Below, in pieces: positions 1 to 8,913 of a stretch of DNA of 64,000 bases (within the stretch, counting starts at the first letter, position 1; every line of letters begins with the position of its first letter). This stretch comes from CAWIJJ01 sp963836405 (GTDB taxonomy: Bacteria > Acidobacteriota > Terriglobia > Bryobacterales > Bryobacteraceae), in NCBI GenBank assembly GCA_963836405.1, contig CAWIJL010000012.1, positions 85,339-149,338 of the forward strand, in the 5' to 3' direction. The notes beneath the pieces were generated by a model that saw nothing but the letters and a program-made list of their open reading frames with translations, was not told where the DNA came from and did not search any database. A program made the translations under genes and the position numbers.

Positions 1-1143
1 GTGCCCCTGTTTCAGGAGCAGCTATTGCGCATGGCGATGATCGCGGCCGGCTTCACCGGCGGGCAGGCGGAGGATCTGCGCCGCGCCTTCGGCTTCAAAC
101 GCTCGGAAAAACGCATGGCTGAGATCGAAGTGAAACTGCGTGAGGGCATGCAGCGCAACGGCATTCACGGGAAGGTGCAGGACGCCATCGTCCATTCCAT
201 CACCGCGTTCGCCTTGTACGGGTTTCCCGAATCGCACGCCGCCAGCTTCGCCCTCATCGCGTATGCGAGCGCGTATCTGAAATGCCGCTACCTGGCCGCT
301 TTCACCTGCGCCATGCTGAACAACCAGCCAATGGGCTTCTATTCGCCCGCGATTCTGATCAAGGACGCGCAGCGCCACGGGCTGCGTGTGCTGCCGGTGG
401 ACGTCGCGCGCTCGGACTGGGAATGCAAGGTGGAGCGAGGCGGGAAGCCGGTTCTACGGCTGGGATTGCGGTATGCCCGGGGACTGCGCGAGGAGGCGGG
501 GAGGGCGATTGTCGCGCGCCGCCCCTTCTCGAGCGTGGACGATCTTGCGTTGCGTGTTCCGGAGCTCCGCAAAGACGAGATGAACCGCCTGGCGGAGATC
601 GGCGCGCTCAATTCGCTCGATCGCCTGCACCGCCGCGACGCCCTCTGGCAGACGCAGCGCGCCGTGCTTCCGGTTGGCCCGCTGCTCGAAACGCTGGAGG
701 AAAAGGGCGAGCCGTCGCCGCTCGCGCCCATGGACACCGAGGAACGCCTGTGGGCCGATTACCGCGGCACCGGGCTCACCGTGGGCCGCCATCCGATGGC
801 CTTCCGCCGCGCCGAAATGAACGCGCTCGGAGTGAAACGCGCCTCGGATCTGACGGCGATCCGCAACGGCCGCATCGTCCGCATCGCCGGGTCGGTGATC
901 GTGCGGCAGCGGCCGGGCACCGCCAACGGGTTCGTCTTTCTGAGTCTCGAAGACGAAACCGGCATTATGAACGCGATCGTCACCCCGGATACCTTCGACC
1001 GCTTCAAATTTGAAGTGCTGGGCGAACCGTACTTGCTGATCGAAGGCGTGCTTCAGAATTTGGACGGCGTCATCTCGATCAAGGCCGCGAAGGTTCGAGG
1101 CCTGCGGTCGGGGGCCGCCGCCGAATCGCACAACTTCCACTAG
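1..1143 (+). CDS. dnaE2: Error-prone DNA polymerase DnaE2 (ImuC), C-terminal part
   Basis: C-terminal 380 residues of the error-prone DNA polymerase III alpha-subunit paralogue that performs damage-induced translesion synthesis with ImuA/ImuB. The gene is cut by the window start; a full protein is about 1050 residues. The finger/tau region contains the DnaE2-typical stretch GFPESHAASFALIAYASAYL followed by NNQPMGFYSP (about residues 74-115). A helix-hairpin-helix region follows, then an OB fold near residues 290-345 (RIAGSVIVRQRPGTANGFVF). ImuA and ImuB would lie upstream, outside the window. The gene ends convergently with the alpha-galactosidase, nine bases away. Confidence 0.93.
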   Translation: MPLFQEQLLRMAMIAAGFTGGQAEDLRRAFGFKRSEKRMAEIEVKLREGMQRNGIHGKVQDAIVHSITAFALYGFPESHAASFALIAYASAYLKCRYLAAFTCAMLNNQPMGFYSPAILIKDAQRHGLRVLPVDVARSDWECKVERGGKPVLRLGLRYARGLREEAGRAIVARRPFSSVDDLALRVPELRKDEMNRLAEIGALNSLDRLHRRDALWQTQRAVLPVGPLLETLEEKGEPSPLAPMDTEERLWADYRGTGLTVGRHPMAFRRAEMNALGVKRASDLTAIRNGRIVRIAGSVIVRQRPGTANGFVFLSLEDETGIMNAIVTPDTFDRFKFEVLGEPYLLIEGVLQNLDGVISIKAAKVRGLRSGAAAESHNFH

Positions 1144-1152
1144 GATCGTGGT

Positions 1153-2913
1153 TCACGCCGGCTCCACCACCAGCACCGTGCCTTCGTGAGGCGCCAGTTC
1201 CAGGTCCACCGATTTTTCGCGCCGCCCGAAATCGCGCCCCGACCACAGATCCCGCACCTTCGATGGCCGCGCTACCTTCACCGGAATCGAAACCGGCTTC
1301 GATTCCCAATTCAACACACACACCAGGTCCTGGTCCTTCAGATGCACCACGCCCATCCGCAGTGAATCGCTTTCGAATTCCGCCGCCATGCCCGTCGGGG
1401 GCAGCAGCTTTTTCAACAGCTCCTCGCGAGCCGGCGCCAGCGTAGACAAATCGTCGCCGGAAAGCACCATGCCGCCCGACGCGAGCGCCATTGTGACATG
1501 AAACCGGTACTCGTTTTCCGGCAGCGTGCCGCTGACCGTGACCGCGTCCGGGTCGTTCCACCAGAGCCGGCCGTTTTGCCAGTTGCGGTTCAGGTTCTGT
1601 GATGCGACCTTTCGGAACGTGGCCCAATCGCGCTTGATATCCGCGGAGCTGCGCGACCCGTGAATCAGTCCGAAGGACGCCCACAACGGGTGATTGCAGC
1701 CCAGCAGAAACGCGTCGTCGGCGCCCCTCCGGAGCGCCTGCATCCCGCGGCGGTAGGCTTCAATGCGTGTCGCTTTTGGGTCGAACAGCCGCCCCCCGTG
1801 CATCGCCCCCCAGAAGTTCGCGTCCATCTTGAAATAGGTCACCCCCCAGTCCTGCCGCATCGTGCGGAAAACCGACTCGAGGTGCCGCTGCGCCTCCGGG
1901 TGCGTTCCGTCCAGCGCATACCAGGGACCGCGTCGCCAGCCCTGAAACGTGACCCGGTCCGATGGCAGCGGCTGCCCGTCGTTCCCCTTCATGAACCAGT
2001 CGGGGTGCTGCTCAAACAGGTGCGACCCCTTTTCGGCAACGAACGGCGCCACCCATAGCGCGGGCTCGAACCCCTGCTTCCGAATCGCCTGGAGAACGCC
2101 GCGAATGTCGCCCCCGAAAGCCGCTCCCGTTTCCAGCCAGTCGCCCATCGCCCGCTGGTAGCCGTCGTCGATCTGCACGTACTTGAGCTGCGGCACGTCG
2201 CGCGCAATGGCGGCCAGGTTGTCCATCACGTTCTTCGCCGTCACACGCGCGCCGAAACAGTACCAGGAACACCAGCCGGCCGGCGGGCTCGGCCATCGCA
2301 GCGGCGGATGGTTCACGGCAATCCGTTCGGCCAGCCGCGCCAGCAGCACCGGCCGTTCCTCGCCGCGCGTGAACAGGAATTCTTCGAGGTCCCACGTCTC
2401 TCCCGGCGCCAGCGCCAGGCCTTCCGCGTCCAGCACCACCTCGATCGATTTTGGCCGAAGGTAGAACCGCCCGTTGAAGCGCCGGCAGGAAGTAAAACCG
2501 AGGAGCAGGGGAGACTCGCCCGGAGGCGTGAGGGTCAGCAGCCCGGTCACGACTTTTGCGTCCGCCGGCTGCGGAATGCGGTAGTGCGTCAGCTCGTTGT
2601 AGCCGAGATCGACCGGCGTGCCGAGCGTGCCTGCCGTCTGCGAAAGCATTTGGAAGCTCTCGCCGTAGAGCGCCGTTTCGTCCGGCAGATTGTGCGTAAT
2701 TCGAAAGAGCGATATTTCCTTAACGTGGACGGTAGCAGGACCGGGATTGGCGAGCTTGGCCCGGTAAAACTCTCCGTCGTTGGTTCCCGTCAGCTTGAGA
2801 TTGTGCCCGGACTCCACGGTCCGGACTTCGGAAGGAGCGGACCACAGGTCGAAGGCCTGCGCCGACCGGAGTACCGGGGCGCAGGCCAGAAGAAGAGCGG
2901 TGCGGCGGGTCAC
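1153..2913 (-). CDS. Exported GH36-type alpha-galactosidase (melibiase)
   Basis: Predicted exported glycoside hydrolase of 586 residues cleaving alpha-galactosides. The N-terminus (MTRRTALLLACAPVLRSAQA) looks like a signal peptide. A beta-sandwich region comes first, then a TIM barrel starting near WCSWYCFG and YVQIDDGYQ, the melibiase barrel signature. The nucleophile is probably the Asp of YFKMDANFWG; the acid/base is probably an Asp in LSGDDLS. A C-terminal beta domain ends the protein. The length is short for GH36, in line with related single-domain bacterial members. Substrate specificity beyond alpha-galactoside is inferred. Confidence 0.85.
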   Translation of the reverse strand: MTRRTALLLACAPVLRSAQAFDLWSAPSEVRTVESGHNLKLTGTNDGEFYRAKLANPGPATVHVKEISLFRITHNLPDETALYGESFQMLSQTAGTLGTPVDLGYNELTHYRIPQPADAKVVTGLLTLTPPGESPLLLGFTSCRRFNGRFYLRPKSIEVVLDAEGLALAPGETWDLEEFLFTRGEERPVLLARLAERIAVNHPPLRWPSPPAGWCSWYCFGARVTAKNVMDNLAAIARDVPQLKYVQIDDGYQRAMGDWLETGAAFGGDIRGVLQAIRKQGFEPALWVAPFVAEKGSHLFEQHPDWFMKGNDGQPLPSDRVTFQGWRRGPWYALDGTHPEAQRHLESVFRTMRQDWGVTYFKMDANFWGAMHGGRLFDPKATRIEAYRRGMQALRRGADDAFLLGCNHPLWASFGLIHGSRSSADIKRDWATFRKVASQNLNRNWQNGRLWWNDPDAVTVSGTLPENEYRFHVTMALASGGMVLSGDDLSTLAPAREELLKKLLPPTGMAAEFESDSLRMGVVHLKDQDLVCVLNWESKPVSIPVKVARPSKVRDLWSGRDFGRREKSVDLELAPHEGTVLVVEPA

Positions 2914-2930
2914 AACCCTACTTTAACGGA

Positions 2931-3299
2931 TCATTTGGCGTTCATGTCGGACTGCATCACCCCGAACATGATGCCCTCCGTATCCAGGCAATAGGCCAGC
3001 CAGCCAACGCCCGGCACCGCCATCTTCGGTACGGCGAGCTTTGCTCCCTTCGCTGTCGCGGCCTCCAGCGTCTTATCCAGGTCCTCCACCACAATGGTGT
3101 TGACCGGCGGTTGCGAAGGGTCACTCCGTTGCAGCAGTCCGCCGTTAATGCCGGGCTCGCTTTCGGGTCCGGTCGTGATCATCCAGTAGGGCATCGGCCC
3201 GTCCCATTTTTGAAACTTCCAGCCGAAAACGGTGGAATAGAAATCGATCGCCCGCTCGACGTTTTCGGCGGGAATCTCAAAGTGCGTTGGTCTTGGCAT
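2931..3299 (-). CDS. VOC-family (glyoxalase/dioxygenase fold) protein
   Basis: A 122-residue single-domain member of the vicinal oxygen chelate superfamily. It opens with PTHFEIPAENVERAIDFYSTVFGW, shown here in part (HFEIP, AIDFYSTVFGW), and ends with GWLAYCLDTEGIMFGVMQ, both typical of the two beta-alpha-beta-beta-beta modules. Members include glyoxalases, bleomycin-binding proteins and many of unknown substrate; no specific reaction can be assigned. Its ribosome binding site (AAGGAG) and start lie inside the 3' end of the upstream membrane-protein gene, a 23-base overlap, so the two are probably co-translated. Confidence 0.85.
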   Translation of the reverse strand: MPRPTHFEIPAENVERAIDFYSTVFGWKFQKWDGPMPYWMITTGPESEPGINGGLLQRSDPSQPPVNTIVVEDLDKTLEAATAKGAKLAVPKMAVPGVGWLAYCLDTEGIMFGVMQSDMNAK

Positions 3300-3663
3300 G
3301 TCTCGCTCCTTGTAGTTGTGTCTGCGTGCCCAGGCGTTGCGTCAGGAATCCCGTGATGGCGCCCACGACAAATCCCGGCAGCATGATCTGCAGGTAGTAG
3401 TGTTCTCCCGTTTCAGACGGCATGGCGGCCACAATGTAAGCAAAAAAAAGTCCGAGAGCCGCGCCCGAAGCGATACCGATAGGGTTCGAATTCACCTTCC
3501 GGGCAATCAGTCCGCTCAGCACGCCGACAATCATCCCCTTCACCGACGACGCGGCCATGATCATCGTCACCTGGTCGCGAACCGCCGGCGTAAACCACGC
3601 CGTCGCGCCGTCGATAGCGCCGAGAATTGCGCCCGCGACGATGCCTACTACCGGTTTGTTCAT
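3277..3663 (-). CDS. Small polytopic membrane protein, unknown function
   Basis: A 128-residue hydrophobic protein with about four membrane segments (around VVGIVAGAILGAIDGATAW, MIMAASSVKGMIVGVLSG, IASGAALGLFFAYIVA and MLPGFVVGAITGFL). Glycine zipper-like spacing is common. I chose the ATG at 3663 because a GGAGG sits eight bases upstream; a GTG nine bases earlier would overlap that site. The gene overlaps the VOC gene by 23 bases. I do not recognise a characterised family. Confidence 0.7.
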   Translation of the reverse strand: MNKPVVGIVAGAILGAIDGATAWFTPAVRDQVTMIMAASSVKGMIVGVLSGLIARKVNSNPIGIASGAALGLFFAYIVAAMPSETGEHYYLQIMLPGFVVGAITGFLTQRLGTQTQLQGARHAKTNAL

Positions 3664-3736
3664 TCCAGCCACCTCCAGACTTCTATTCCGTGCCGGAGCA
3701 GTTTCCTTTACGGCGCTGCCGTAAGAACTTTCGTTT

Positions 3737-4594
3737 TCATCGCCGCGCCAGCCAAAACATCGCCAACTTTACCACGAGATAGGACCCCACAAGCAGCAGC
3801 AGGATCTGGTTTCGCCGGACAAATCGCGCCGTTCGCTCCCAGGCCGTGTCGCGGTGCGCGCTAACCGCAAGTCCATCCAGATAGCAGGCCACGTCGGACG
3901 CGAGCGCCTGCACGCGGGCGTACCGGTCTTCGCGCCGCTCCGCGAGCGACTTGCGAATGATGGAGGCCAGCGGCGGACGCGTCCCCTCACCGGCCATATC
4001 CTCCAGGATCCGACCCAGCGCGAACACGTCGGCGCGCGCGTCCAGCCCTTCGCGTTCAGGGGCCATGTAGCGCGGCGTCCCGAACGCCGCGCCATCGATG
4101 CCGGTCCGCCGCGCCACACCCCAGTCCAGCACGAAAACCTCGCCGTAACCGCCCACCATGATGTTCTGCGGCTTGAGATCGCAGTGAATGATGCCGCGGT
4201 CGTGAGCAAAGGCCACGGCCTCGCACACCTTTTCGAAGATCCGCAGCCGCGCCGGAACTCCCGCCTCCTCGCGCAGAAACTCGTCCAGGCGCCGCCCCCT
4301 AACCAGCCGCATCGCGTAAAACGGCCGGCCATCGGGCAGCGTGCCCGCGTCGTAAACCGGTACCAGGCCGGGATGCTCGAGCTGCGCCAGAGTCTTCGCT
4401 TCCCCCGCCGGTTCGGGTTGCGCTTCCACCACCTTCAGAGCGACGGCGCGGTCGAGCCACGTATCCCGGGCCTCGTACACCACCCCCATGCCGCCGCGCC
4501 CGATCTCCGGCCCCAGCTCGTAGCGCGCCGCCGGAGCGTCTCCCTCCGCCAGGTTGCGCAGATGATCGAGCGTGCCGTCGGGAACGAAGCTCAT
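3737..4594 (-). CDS. Serine/threonine protein kinase with one C-terminal membrane segment
   Basis: A 285-residue Hanks-type kinase. The glycine loop is IGRGGMGVVYEA, the ATP-binding Lys is in VALKVVE, the catalytic loop is HCDLKPQN, the DFG position reads DWG, and the activation segment ends GTPRYMAPE. After the catalytic domain there is only a short linker and one hydrophobic segment (ILLLLVGSYLVVKLAMFWLA) ending in RR. There is no extracellular sensor, TPR or PASTA domain, unlike most acidobacterial relatives. The start overlaps the sigma-factor stop by four bases (ATGA), so kinase and sigma factor are one operon. The kinase may phosphorylate that sigma factor or its partner; this is inferred from context. 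Confidence 0.9.
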   Translation of the reverse strand: MSFVPDGTLDHLRNLAEGDAPAARYELGPEIGRGGMGVVYEARDTWLDRAVALKVVEAQPEPAGEAKTLAQLEHPGLVPVYDAGTLPDGRPFYAMRLVRGRRLDEFLREEAGVPARLRIFEKVCEAVAFAHDRGIIHCDLKPQNIMVGGYGEVFVLDWGVARRTGIDGAAFGTPRYMAPEREGLDARADVFALGRILEDMAGEGTRPPLASIIRKSLAERREDRYARVQALASDVACYLDGLAVSAHRDTAWERTARFVRRNQILLLLVGSYLVVKLAMFWLARR

Positions 4595-5322
4595 GGCGTG
4601 CCGAAAAGAAACCGCAGTTCGGCCCGGCTCTCGCGGTCGCCGCTGGTGATGCCGTTCAGCCGCTCGAGCGCCAGTCGCCGCAACTCGCGCCGTGTCCAGG
4701 CCAGGTAGTTGGTTACCGACGTTGCCGGAATCCCGTATTCCGCCGCCAGTTCCGCGTAACCCGGACGCGCGCCCTCAGCCAAATCGTAACGGGTGAAAAT
4801 CGCGTGTTGAACCTGCTTGCCCTTGGAATCGCAGAACGTACGCAGGTCGTCCAGGGCCAGCGCAAACATCTCGCGCTGCCATTCCCGGAAAAACACGTCC
4901 TCGGGCGAAGGCGCGGACGCCGCCAACTCGCGATCAGCGGCTTCGAAATCGAAGGAGGTGAATGCCGCTCCGCCGCCCCGCTTGAGTCGCGTCGCCGATT
5001 CATCCTGCTTCAGCACGAAGTGGTCCAGGCAACTGCGCAGGTAGGTGCGGAGTCGCGCCTTCTCCGGGTCGAACCGGGCGAGAATGTCGTCCTCGATCAG
5101 CGCGATGAAGAAGCCCTGCACCAGGTCCTTGGCTTCCTCGTTGGAGCGCCGCCACCGGATTCGCACGTGTTTGTACGCCGGTTTCCAATAAACGGCCGCA
5201 ACCGCGGAAAACGCCTCGCGCCCCGCGGGACCTCCCTTCCCCGCGGCGTCGATCAGAGTCTGCCTGGTTGTAGGGAAGCGGTGTGCCCCTCCCCCGATTC
5301 CGGTGTCCGGTTCCCAAGCCAC
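4591..5322 (-). CDS. ECF-type RNA polymerase sigma factor
   Basis: A 243-residue sigma-70-family factor of the kinase-associated ECF type seen in Acidobacteria and Planctomycetes. Region 2 covers about residues 45-110 (YKHVRIRWRRSNEEAKDLVQ, then ARLRTYLRSCLDHFV). Region 4 with its helix-turn-helix is near residues 195-225 (YAELAAEYGIPATSVTNYLA). The gene precedes the Ser/Thr kinase with a 4-base overlap. No anti-sigma gene is visible, so control by the adjacent kinase is likely but inferred. Confidence 0.87.
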   Translation of the reverse strand: MAWEPDTGIGGGAHRFPTTRQTLIDAAGKGGPAGREAFSAVAAVYWKPAYKHVRIRWRRSNEEAKDLVQGFFIALIEDDILARFDPEKARLRTYLRSCLDHFVLKQDESATRLKRGGGAAFTSFDFEAADRELAASAPSPEDVFFREWQREMFALALDDLRTFCDSKGKQVQHAIFTRYDLAEGARPGYAELAAEYGIPATSVTNYLAWTRRELRRLALERLNGITSGDRESRAELRFLFGTP

Positions 5323-5335
5323 GACGCGTCCCGCC

Positions 5336-6070
5336 TTACATGTACATTCCGCCGTTTACCGAAAGCACGTGGCCCGTGATGTAGGAAGCGTCCTCACTGG
5401 CCAGGAATTTCACCGCCGCCGCCACGTCCTCGGGCTTCCCCATTCGTCCCAGCGGAACAGCCGCAAGAATCTTTTGCCGGACCTCTTCGGGCAGCGCGTT
5501 CGTCATGTCCGTCTGAATGTACCCCGGCGCAATCGCATTCACCGTGATCGACCGGCTGGCCATTTCCTGCGCCAGCGCCTTGGTCATCCCGATGAGGCCC
5601 GCTTTGGATGCGGCATAGTTGGCCTGGCCCGCGCTCCCCGCTTGCCCCACCACCGAGGCGATATTGATGATCCGCCCCCAGCGGTTCCGCATCATCGTCG
5701 GCAGTACCTGCTGGGTGCAATGAAATGCGCCCCCCAGGTTGACCTTCAACACCAGATCCCAATCCGCCTGTTTCATCCGTACCGCCAGCCCGTCCCGAGC
5801 GATCCCGGCATTATTCACCAGCACGTCAATCCGGCTCTTATCGGCCAGGGTCTTGCTGAACACCTCTTTGATCGATTCCTGCGATGTGACATCCAGGTTC
5901 ATGGTGACCGCCTCACCACTGCAGGCGCGAATCTCCTCCGCCACCTCCTCGTTCTTCTCGATTTCCGGCGAGGCCACCACGATGTCGAACCCCGCGCGGC
6001 AGAGCGTCAGCGATATCGCCCGTCCAATCCCGCGGCTCGCACCCGTGACGAAGGCAACTCGGTTAAACAT
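5336..6070 (-). CDS. fabG: 3-oxoacyl-[acyl-carrier-protein] reductase FabG
   Basis: A 244-residue short-chain dehydrogenase/reductase that reduces 3-oxoacyl-ACP with NADPH in fatty acid elongation. It has the Rossmann motif TGASRGIGRA, NNAGIARD, the catalytic Ser in IINIASVVGQAG, and the catalytic pair in YAASKAG. The C-terminus YITGHVLSVNGGMYM is typical of FabG. A start-proximal AAGGAG lies just upstream. It is not within a fab cluster, so another NADPH-dependent 3-oxo reduction is possible, but length and motifs match FabG closely. Confidence 0.9.
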   Translation of the reverse strand: MFNRVAFVTGASRGIGRAISLTLCRAGFDIVVASPEIEKNEEVAEEIRACSGEAVTMNLDVTSQESIKEVFSKTLADKSRIDVLVNNAGIARDGLAVRMKQADWDLVLKVNLGGAFHCTQQVLPTMMRNRWGRIINIASVVGQAGSAGQANYAASKAGLIGMTKALAQEMASRSITVNAIAPGYIQTDMTNALPEEVRQKILAAVPLGRMGKPEDVAAAVKFLASEDASYITGHVLSVNGGMYM

Positions 6071-6154
6071 TCAATCTCCTTGAGATGTACTGGTATTAAA
6101 CCCAATGATAGCCGAGCTTCGCGATTAGTTGATACTGGTAGTCAGACCCCATCT

Positions 6155-7600
6155 ATGGCACATCGCGACCTGCGTGACTTCATACGCGTCCTCGAAAAAA
6201 ATAAAGAGCTGAAGCGCGTCCCCTTCGAAGTGGACCCGGTGCTTGAAATCACGGAGTTCGCCGATCGCGCCGTGAAGCGCACCGGTCCCGCGCTGCTCTT
6301 TGAAAAACCCAAGGGCTACTCCATGCCGGTGCTCATCAACTCCTTCGCCTCGATGCGCCGTATGGAACTGGCGCTGGAGGTGCAATCCGTCCAGGAAGTG
6401 GCCGACCGTATCGTCGAATTCCTCGAAATGCGCATGCCCGAAGGCCTTCTCGGCAAGCTGAAAATGCTACCGAAACTGGCCGAAATGGGCGCCTTCTTTC
6501 CCAAGGTGGTTTCCAAAGGCGATTGCCAGGAGGTGGTGAAGACCGAAAACTTCTCCCTGCTCGACTATCCCGTGCTGCAGTGCTGGCCCGAGGACGCCGG
6601 CCGCTTCATCACGCTGCCACTCGTTTTCTCGCGCAATCCCGACACCGGCAAGCGAAACTGCGGCATGTACCGCATGCAGGTTTTCGACGAGCGCACCGCC
6701 GGCATGCACTGGCAGACGCACAAGCAGGGGGCCGAGCACTACCGCCGCATGCGCCAGCACGGCCGCACCCGCATGGACGTGGCCGTGGCCATCGGCTCCG
6801 ACCCTGCCACCATGTATTCCGCGATTCTGCCCCTGCCGCCCGACCTCGATGAGATGATGATCGCCGGCTTCCTTCGCCAGAGCCCCGTGGAAATGGTGAA
6901 GTGCCGCACCTGCGACCTCGAAGTGCCGGCCAATGCCGAGATCGTCCTCGAAGGCTACGTGGAACTGGGCGAATTGCGCACCGAAGGACCGTTCGGCGAC
7001 CATACCGGCTTCTACTCCCTTGCCGGCGAATACCCCGTGTTTCACGTCACCTGCATCACCCAGCGCCAGGAACCCATTTACGCGACCACCATCGTGGGAC
7101 CGCCGCCCATGGAGGACTACTACATGGGCAAGGCTATCGAACGCATCTTTCTTCCTTTGATGCGCCTCCAGTTGCCGGAAGTCCGCGATATCGCCATGCC
7201 GCCCGAGGGCGTGTTCCACAACCTCATCCTGGTCAAAATCCGCAAGTCTTATCCGGGGCATGCCCGCAAGGTGATGCACTCCATCTGGGGAACCGGTCAG
7301 GCCATGTTCTCCAAGGTCATCGTCGTCGTCGACGAAGACGTGGACGTGCAGAACTATAGCGAAGTGGCATGGAAGGCGCTCAACAACATCGACCCCCAGC
7401 GTGACATCGAGTTTGCGATGGGACCGGTCGATTCACTCGATCATTCCAGCCGCCTCCCCGACTACGGATCTAAAATGGGGATCGACGCCACGAAGAAATG
7501 GCCCGGAGAAGGCTTCTCCAGGCCGTGGCCAGGCGTCATCGAAATGTCCGCCGAAGTGAAGCGTCGCGTGGACGACCTGTGGCAAAAGGCGGGCTTGTAA
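6155..7600 (+). CDS. UbiD-family prenyl-FMN-dependent decarboxylase
   Basis: A 481-residue UbiD-superfamily (de)carboxylase, which acts on aromatic or alpha,beta-unsaturated acids using prenylated FMN. The start is the ATG of MAHRDLRDFIRVLEKNKELK; the frame stays open upstream but only antisense to fabG. The conserved motif ELRTEGPFGDHTGFYS, with Glu residues of the active site, is near residues 270-285. VVVVDEDVDVQNYSEVAWK shows the C-terminal domain. No UbiX-like flavin prenyltransferase is nearby, so the cofactor must come from elsewhere. The substrate is unknown; 3-octaprenyl-4-hydroxybenzoate is one option. Confidence 0.88.
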   Translation: MAHRDLRDFIRVLEKNKELKRVPFEVDPVLEITEFADRAVKRTGPALLFEKPKGYSMPVLINSFASMRRMELALEVQSVQEVADRIVEFLEMRMPEGLLGKLKMLPKLAEMGAFFPKVVSKGDCQEVVKTENFSLLDYPVLQCWPEDAGRFITLPLVFSRNPDTGKRNCGMYRMQVFDERTAGMHWQTHKQGAEHYRRMRQHGRTRMDVAVAIGSDPATMYSAILPLPPDLDEMMIAGFLRQSPVEMVKCRTCDLEVPANAEIVLEGYVELGELRTEGPFGDHTGFYSLAGEYPVFHVTCITQRQEPIYATTIVGPPPMEDYYMGKAIERIFLPLMRLQLPEVRDIAMPPEGVFHNLILVKIRKSYPGHARKVMHSIWGTGQAMFSKVIVVVDEDVDVQNYSEVAWKALNNIDPQRDIEFAMGPVDSLDHSSRLPDYGSKMGIDATKKWPGEGFSRPWPGVIEMSAEVKRRVDDLWQKAGL

Positions 7601-7664
7601 ACAGCCCGGCCGCGGGCTACCCGGATCGACGGCTGGACGTCTACCCCTGGCGATGCCGATCGAA

Positions 7665-7679
7665 GGTAGAATATCTACC
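7665..7679. promoter_or_regulatory. Palindrome in front of padR, probable autoregulatory operator
   Basis: Perfect inverted repeat GGTAGA-ATA-TCTACC directly before the padR start at 7686. PadR proteins bind dyad-symmetric sites over their own promoters. The position argues for the ATG at 7686 rather than an upstream ATG at 7653, which would place the site inside the coding sequence. Confidence 0.5.
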
Positions 7680-7685
7680 AGCGAT

Positions 7686-8039
7686 ATGCCAAGGGAATCT
7701 TCTAACCGGGTCGAGCTGCTGCAAGGCACGCTCGACATGCTGATCCTGAGAACGCTGCTGTTTGCTCCTGCCCACGGACACCAGATCGCGAAACACATCC
7801 AGCGAACCACGGAAGATGTGCTGCAGGTTGAGCACGGCTCCCTCTACCCAGCGCTGCACAGGCTGGAGCGCAAGGGCTGGGTGTCCTCGAAATGGGAGAT
7901 GGCGAAGGACCGGAACCGCGAATTCAAATACTACCGGCTGACAGCGGCGGGAAAGAGGCAACTGCTTGCCGAGGAGTCCAGATGGAAGCAAATGGCGGGT
8001 GCGATTGCGCGCGTGATGTGGCCGGCCGAGCAGGGCTGA
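7686..8039 (+). CDS. PadR-family transcriptional regulator
   Basis: A winged-helix repressor of 117 residues. The PadR signature is clear: LLQGTLDMLILRTLL, GHQIAKHIQ, VEHGSLYPALHRLERKGWV and YYRLTAAGKRQL. In Acidobacteria such genes usually precede ADOP-type ABC permeases, as the second padR in this window does. This one instead precedes a hydratase and an OsmC-family gene. The regulated target is therefore unclear, apart from probable autoregulation at the adjacent palindrome. Confidence 0.9.
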   Translation: MPRESSNRVELLQGTLDMLILRTLLFAPAHGHQIAKHIQRTTEDVLQVEHGSLYPALHRLERKGWVSSKWEMAKDRNREFKYYRLTAAGKRQLLAEESRWKQMAGAIARVMWPAEQG

Positions 8040-8110
8040 TACGAAGGCCGGGCATTCGAGAAGCGGCGATCGGGGCGCGCAAGTTACCGGCGCGTTTTGC
8101 CCGTGGTAGG

Positions 8111-8905
8111 GTGATACCAGAAGTGGCGCTGCCCTCCATCGCGGAGATTGCCCGCCGGCAGTTGGCGGACTACGATTCCCATCAGCCGGGCCGCATCTTC
8201 GAGAATTGCGGCCCGACGCTCAGCATCGCCGAGGCATTTGAGGTGCAGCGGCAGGTGGCCACCCTGCGCTCTGCCCGGGGCGAGGCCATCGCGGGTTATA
8301 AGATCGGTTGTCTCAGCGAGGCCGTGCAGCAGCAACTGGGCCTTGACCGGCCAGTGTTCGGCTACATCTTTGCAACCGAGCTGCACCGCACCGGCGCCGT
8401 GCTCGATGCGGCGCTCTTCTCGTCCCTCGCCATTGAAGGCGAACTGGCAGTCCGCCTAGGCGCGGACCTTGGCGTTGCCGCCGTTTTCCCCGTCATCGAG
8501 CTGCACAACGCGCTTTTTCGCGGAGCCGTTCGGACGTCGCAGGAACTGATCGCGAACAACGCGCTGCACGCCGGCGTCATCCTGCCGTCGCTCGAGATTT
8601 CACATGCCGACCTCGCGGAATTCGGCCGCTCGCCCATCTCTGTGTTTCGCAACGGCGAACTTCTGGGATCGGCGGCCGGCAGCGCCATTCGCGGGGGCCC
8701 CGGCGCGTCGGTTGCCGAAGTGGCCAGGCACTTCGCGTCAATGGGAGATTCGCTTGCGCCCGGCCAGATCGTGCTCACCGGTTCGCCCCTGCCGCTCTAT
8801 CTGGCCGGCCCCGGCGACCACATGGTTGTGCGCGGTCCGTATTCCACAGAGGTGGAGCTTTTCGTTCGCGGCGCGGAACTGCATAACGTGCCACCATTGT
8901 CCTGA
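8111..8905 (+). CDS. 2-keto-4-pentenoate hydratase / fumarylacetoacetase-superfamily protein
   Basis: About 264 residues resembling the MhpD/TesE-type hydratases, which add water to 2-hydroxypenta-2,4-dienoates in aromatic meta-cleavage pathways. GYKIGCLSEAVQQQLGLDRP and FGYIF match the N-terminal part, IEGELAVRL holds the metal-binding acidic residues, and GQIVLTGSPLPLYLAGPGD is the C-terminal loop. There is no ATG near the homology start, so a GTG at 8111 (or 8123) is assumed. The stop codon lies inside the ribosome binding site of the following OsmC-family gene, which suggests coupling. The substrate is inferred only. Confidence 0.78.
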   Translation: MIPEVALPSIAEIARRQLADYDSHQPGRIFENCGPTLSIAEAFEVQRQVATLRSARGEAIAGYKIGCLSEAVQQQLGLDRPVFGYIFATELHRTGAVLDAALFSSLAIEGELAVRLGADLGVAAVFPVIELHNALFRGAVRTSQELIANNALHAGVILPSLEISHADLAEFGRSPISVFRNGELLGSAAGSAIRGGPGASVAEVARHFASMGDSLAPGQIVLTGSPLPLYLAGPGDHMVVRGPYSTEVELFVRGAELHNVPPLS

Positions 8906-8913
8906 GGTGAAGA

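Noticed and set aside
5303..6154. Upstream extension of the UbiD open frame by 284 codons
   Set aside because: It is antisense to a clear fabG gene, and the UbiD family N-terminus starts at 6155.
7653..7685. Earlier ATG for padR
   Set aside because: It would place the palindromic operator inside the coding sequence and adds eleven residues outside the PadR domain.
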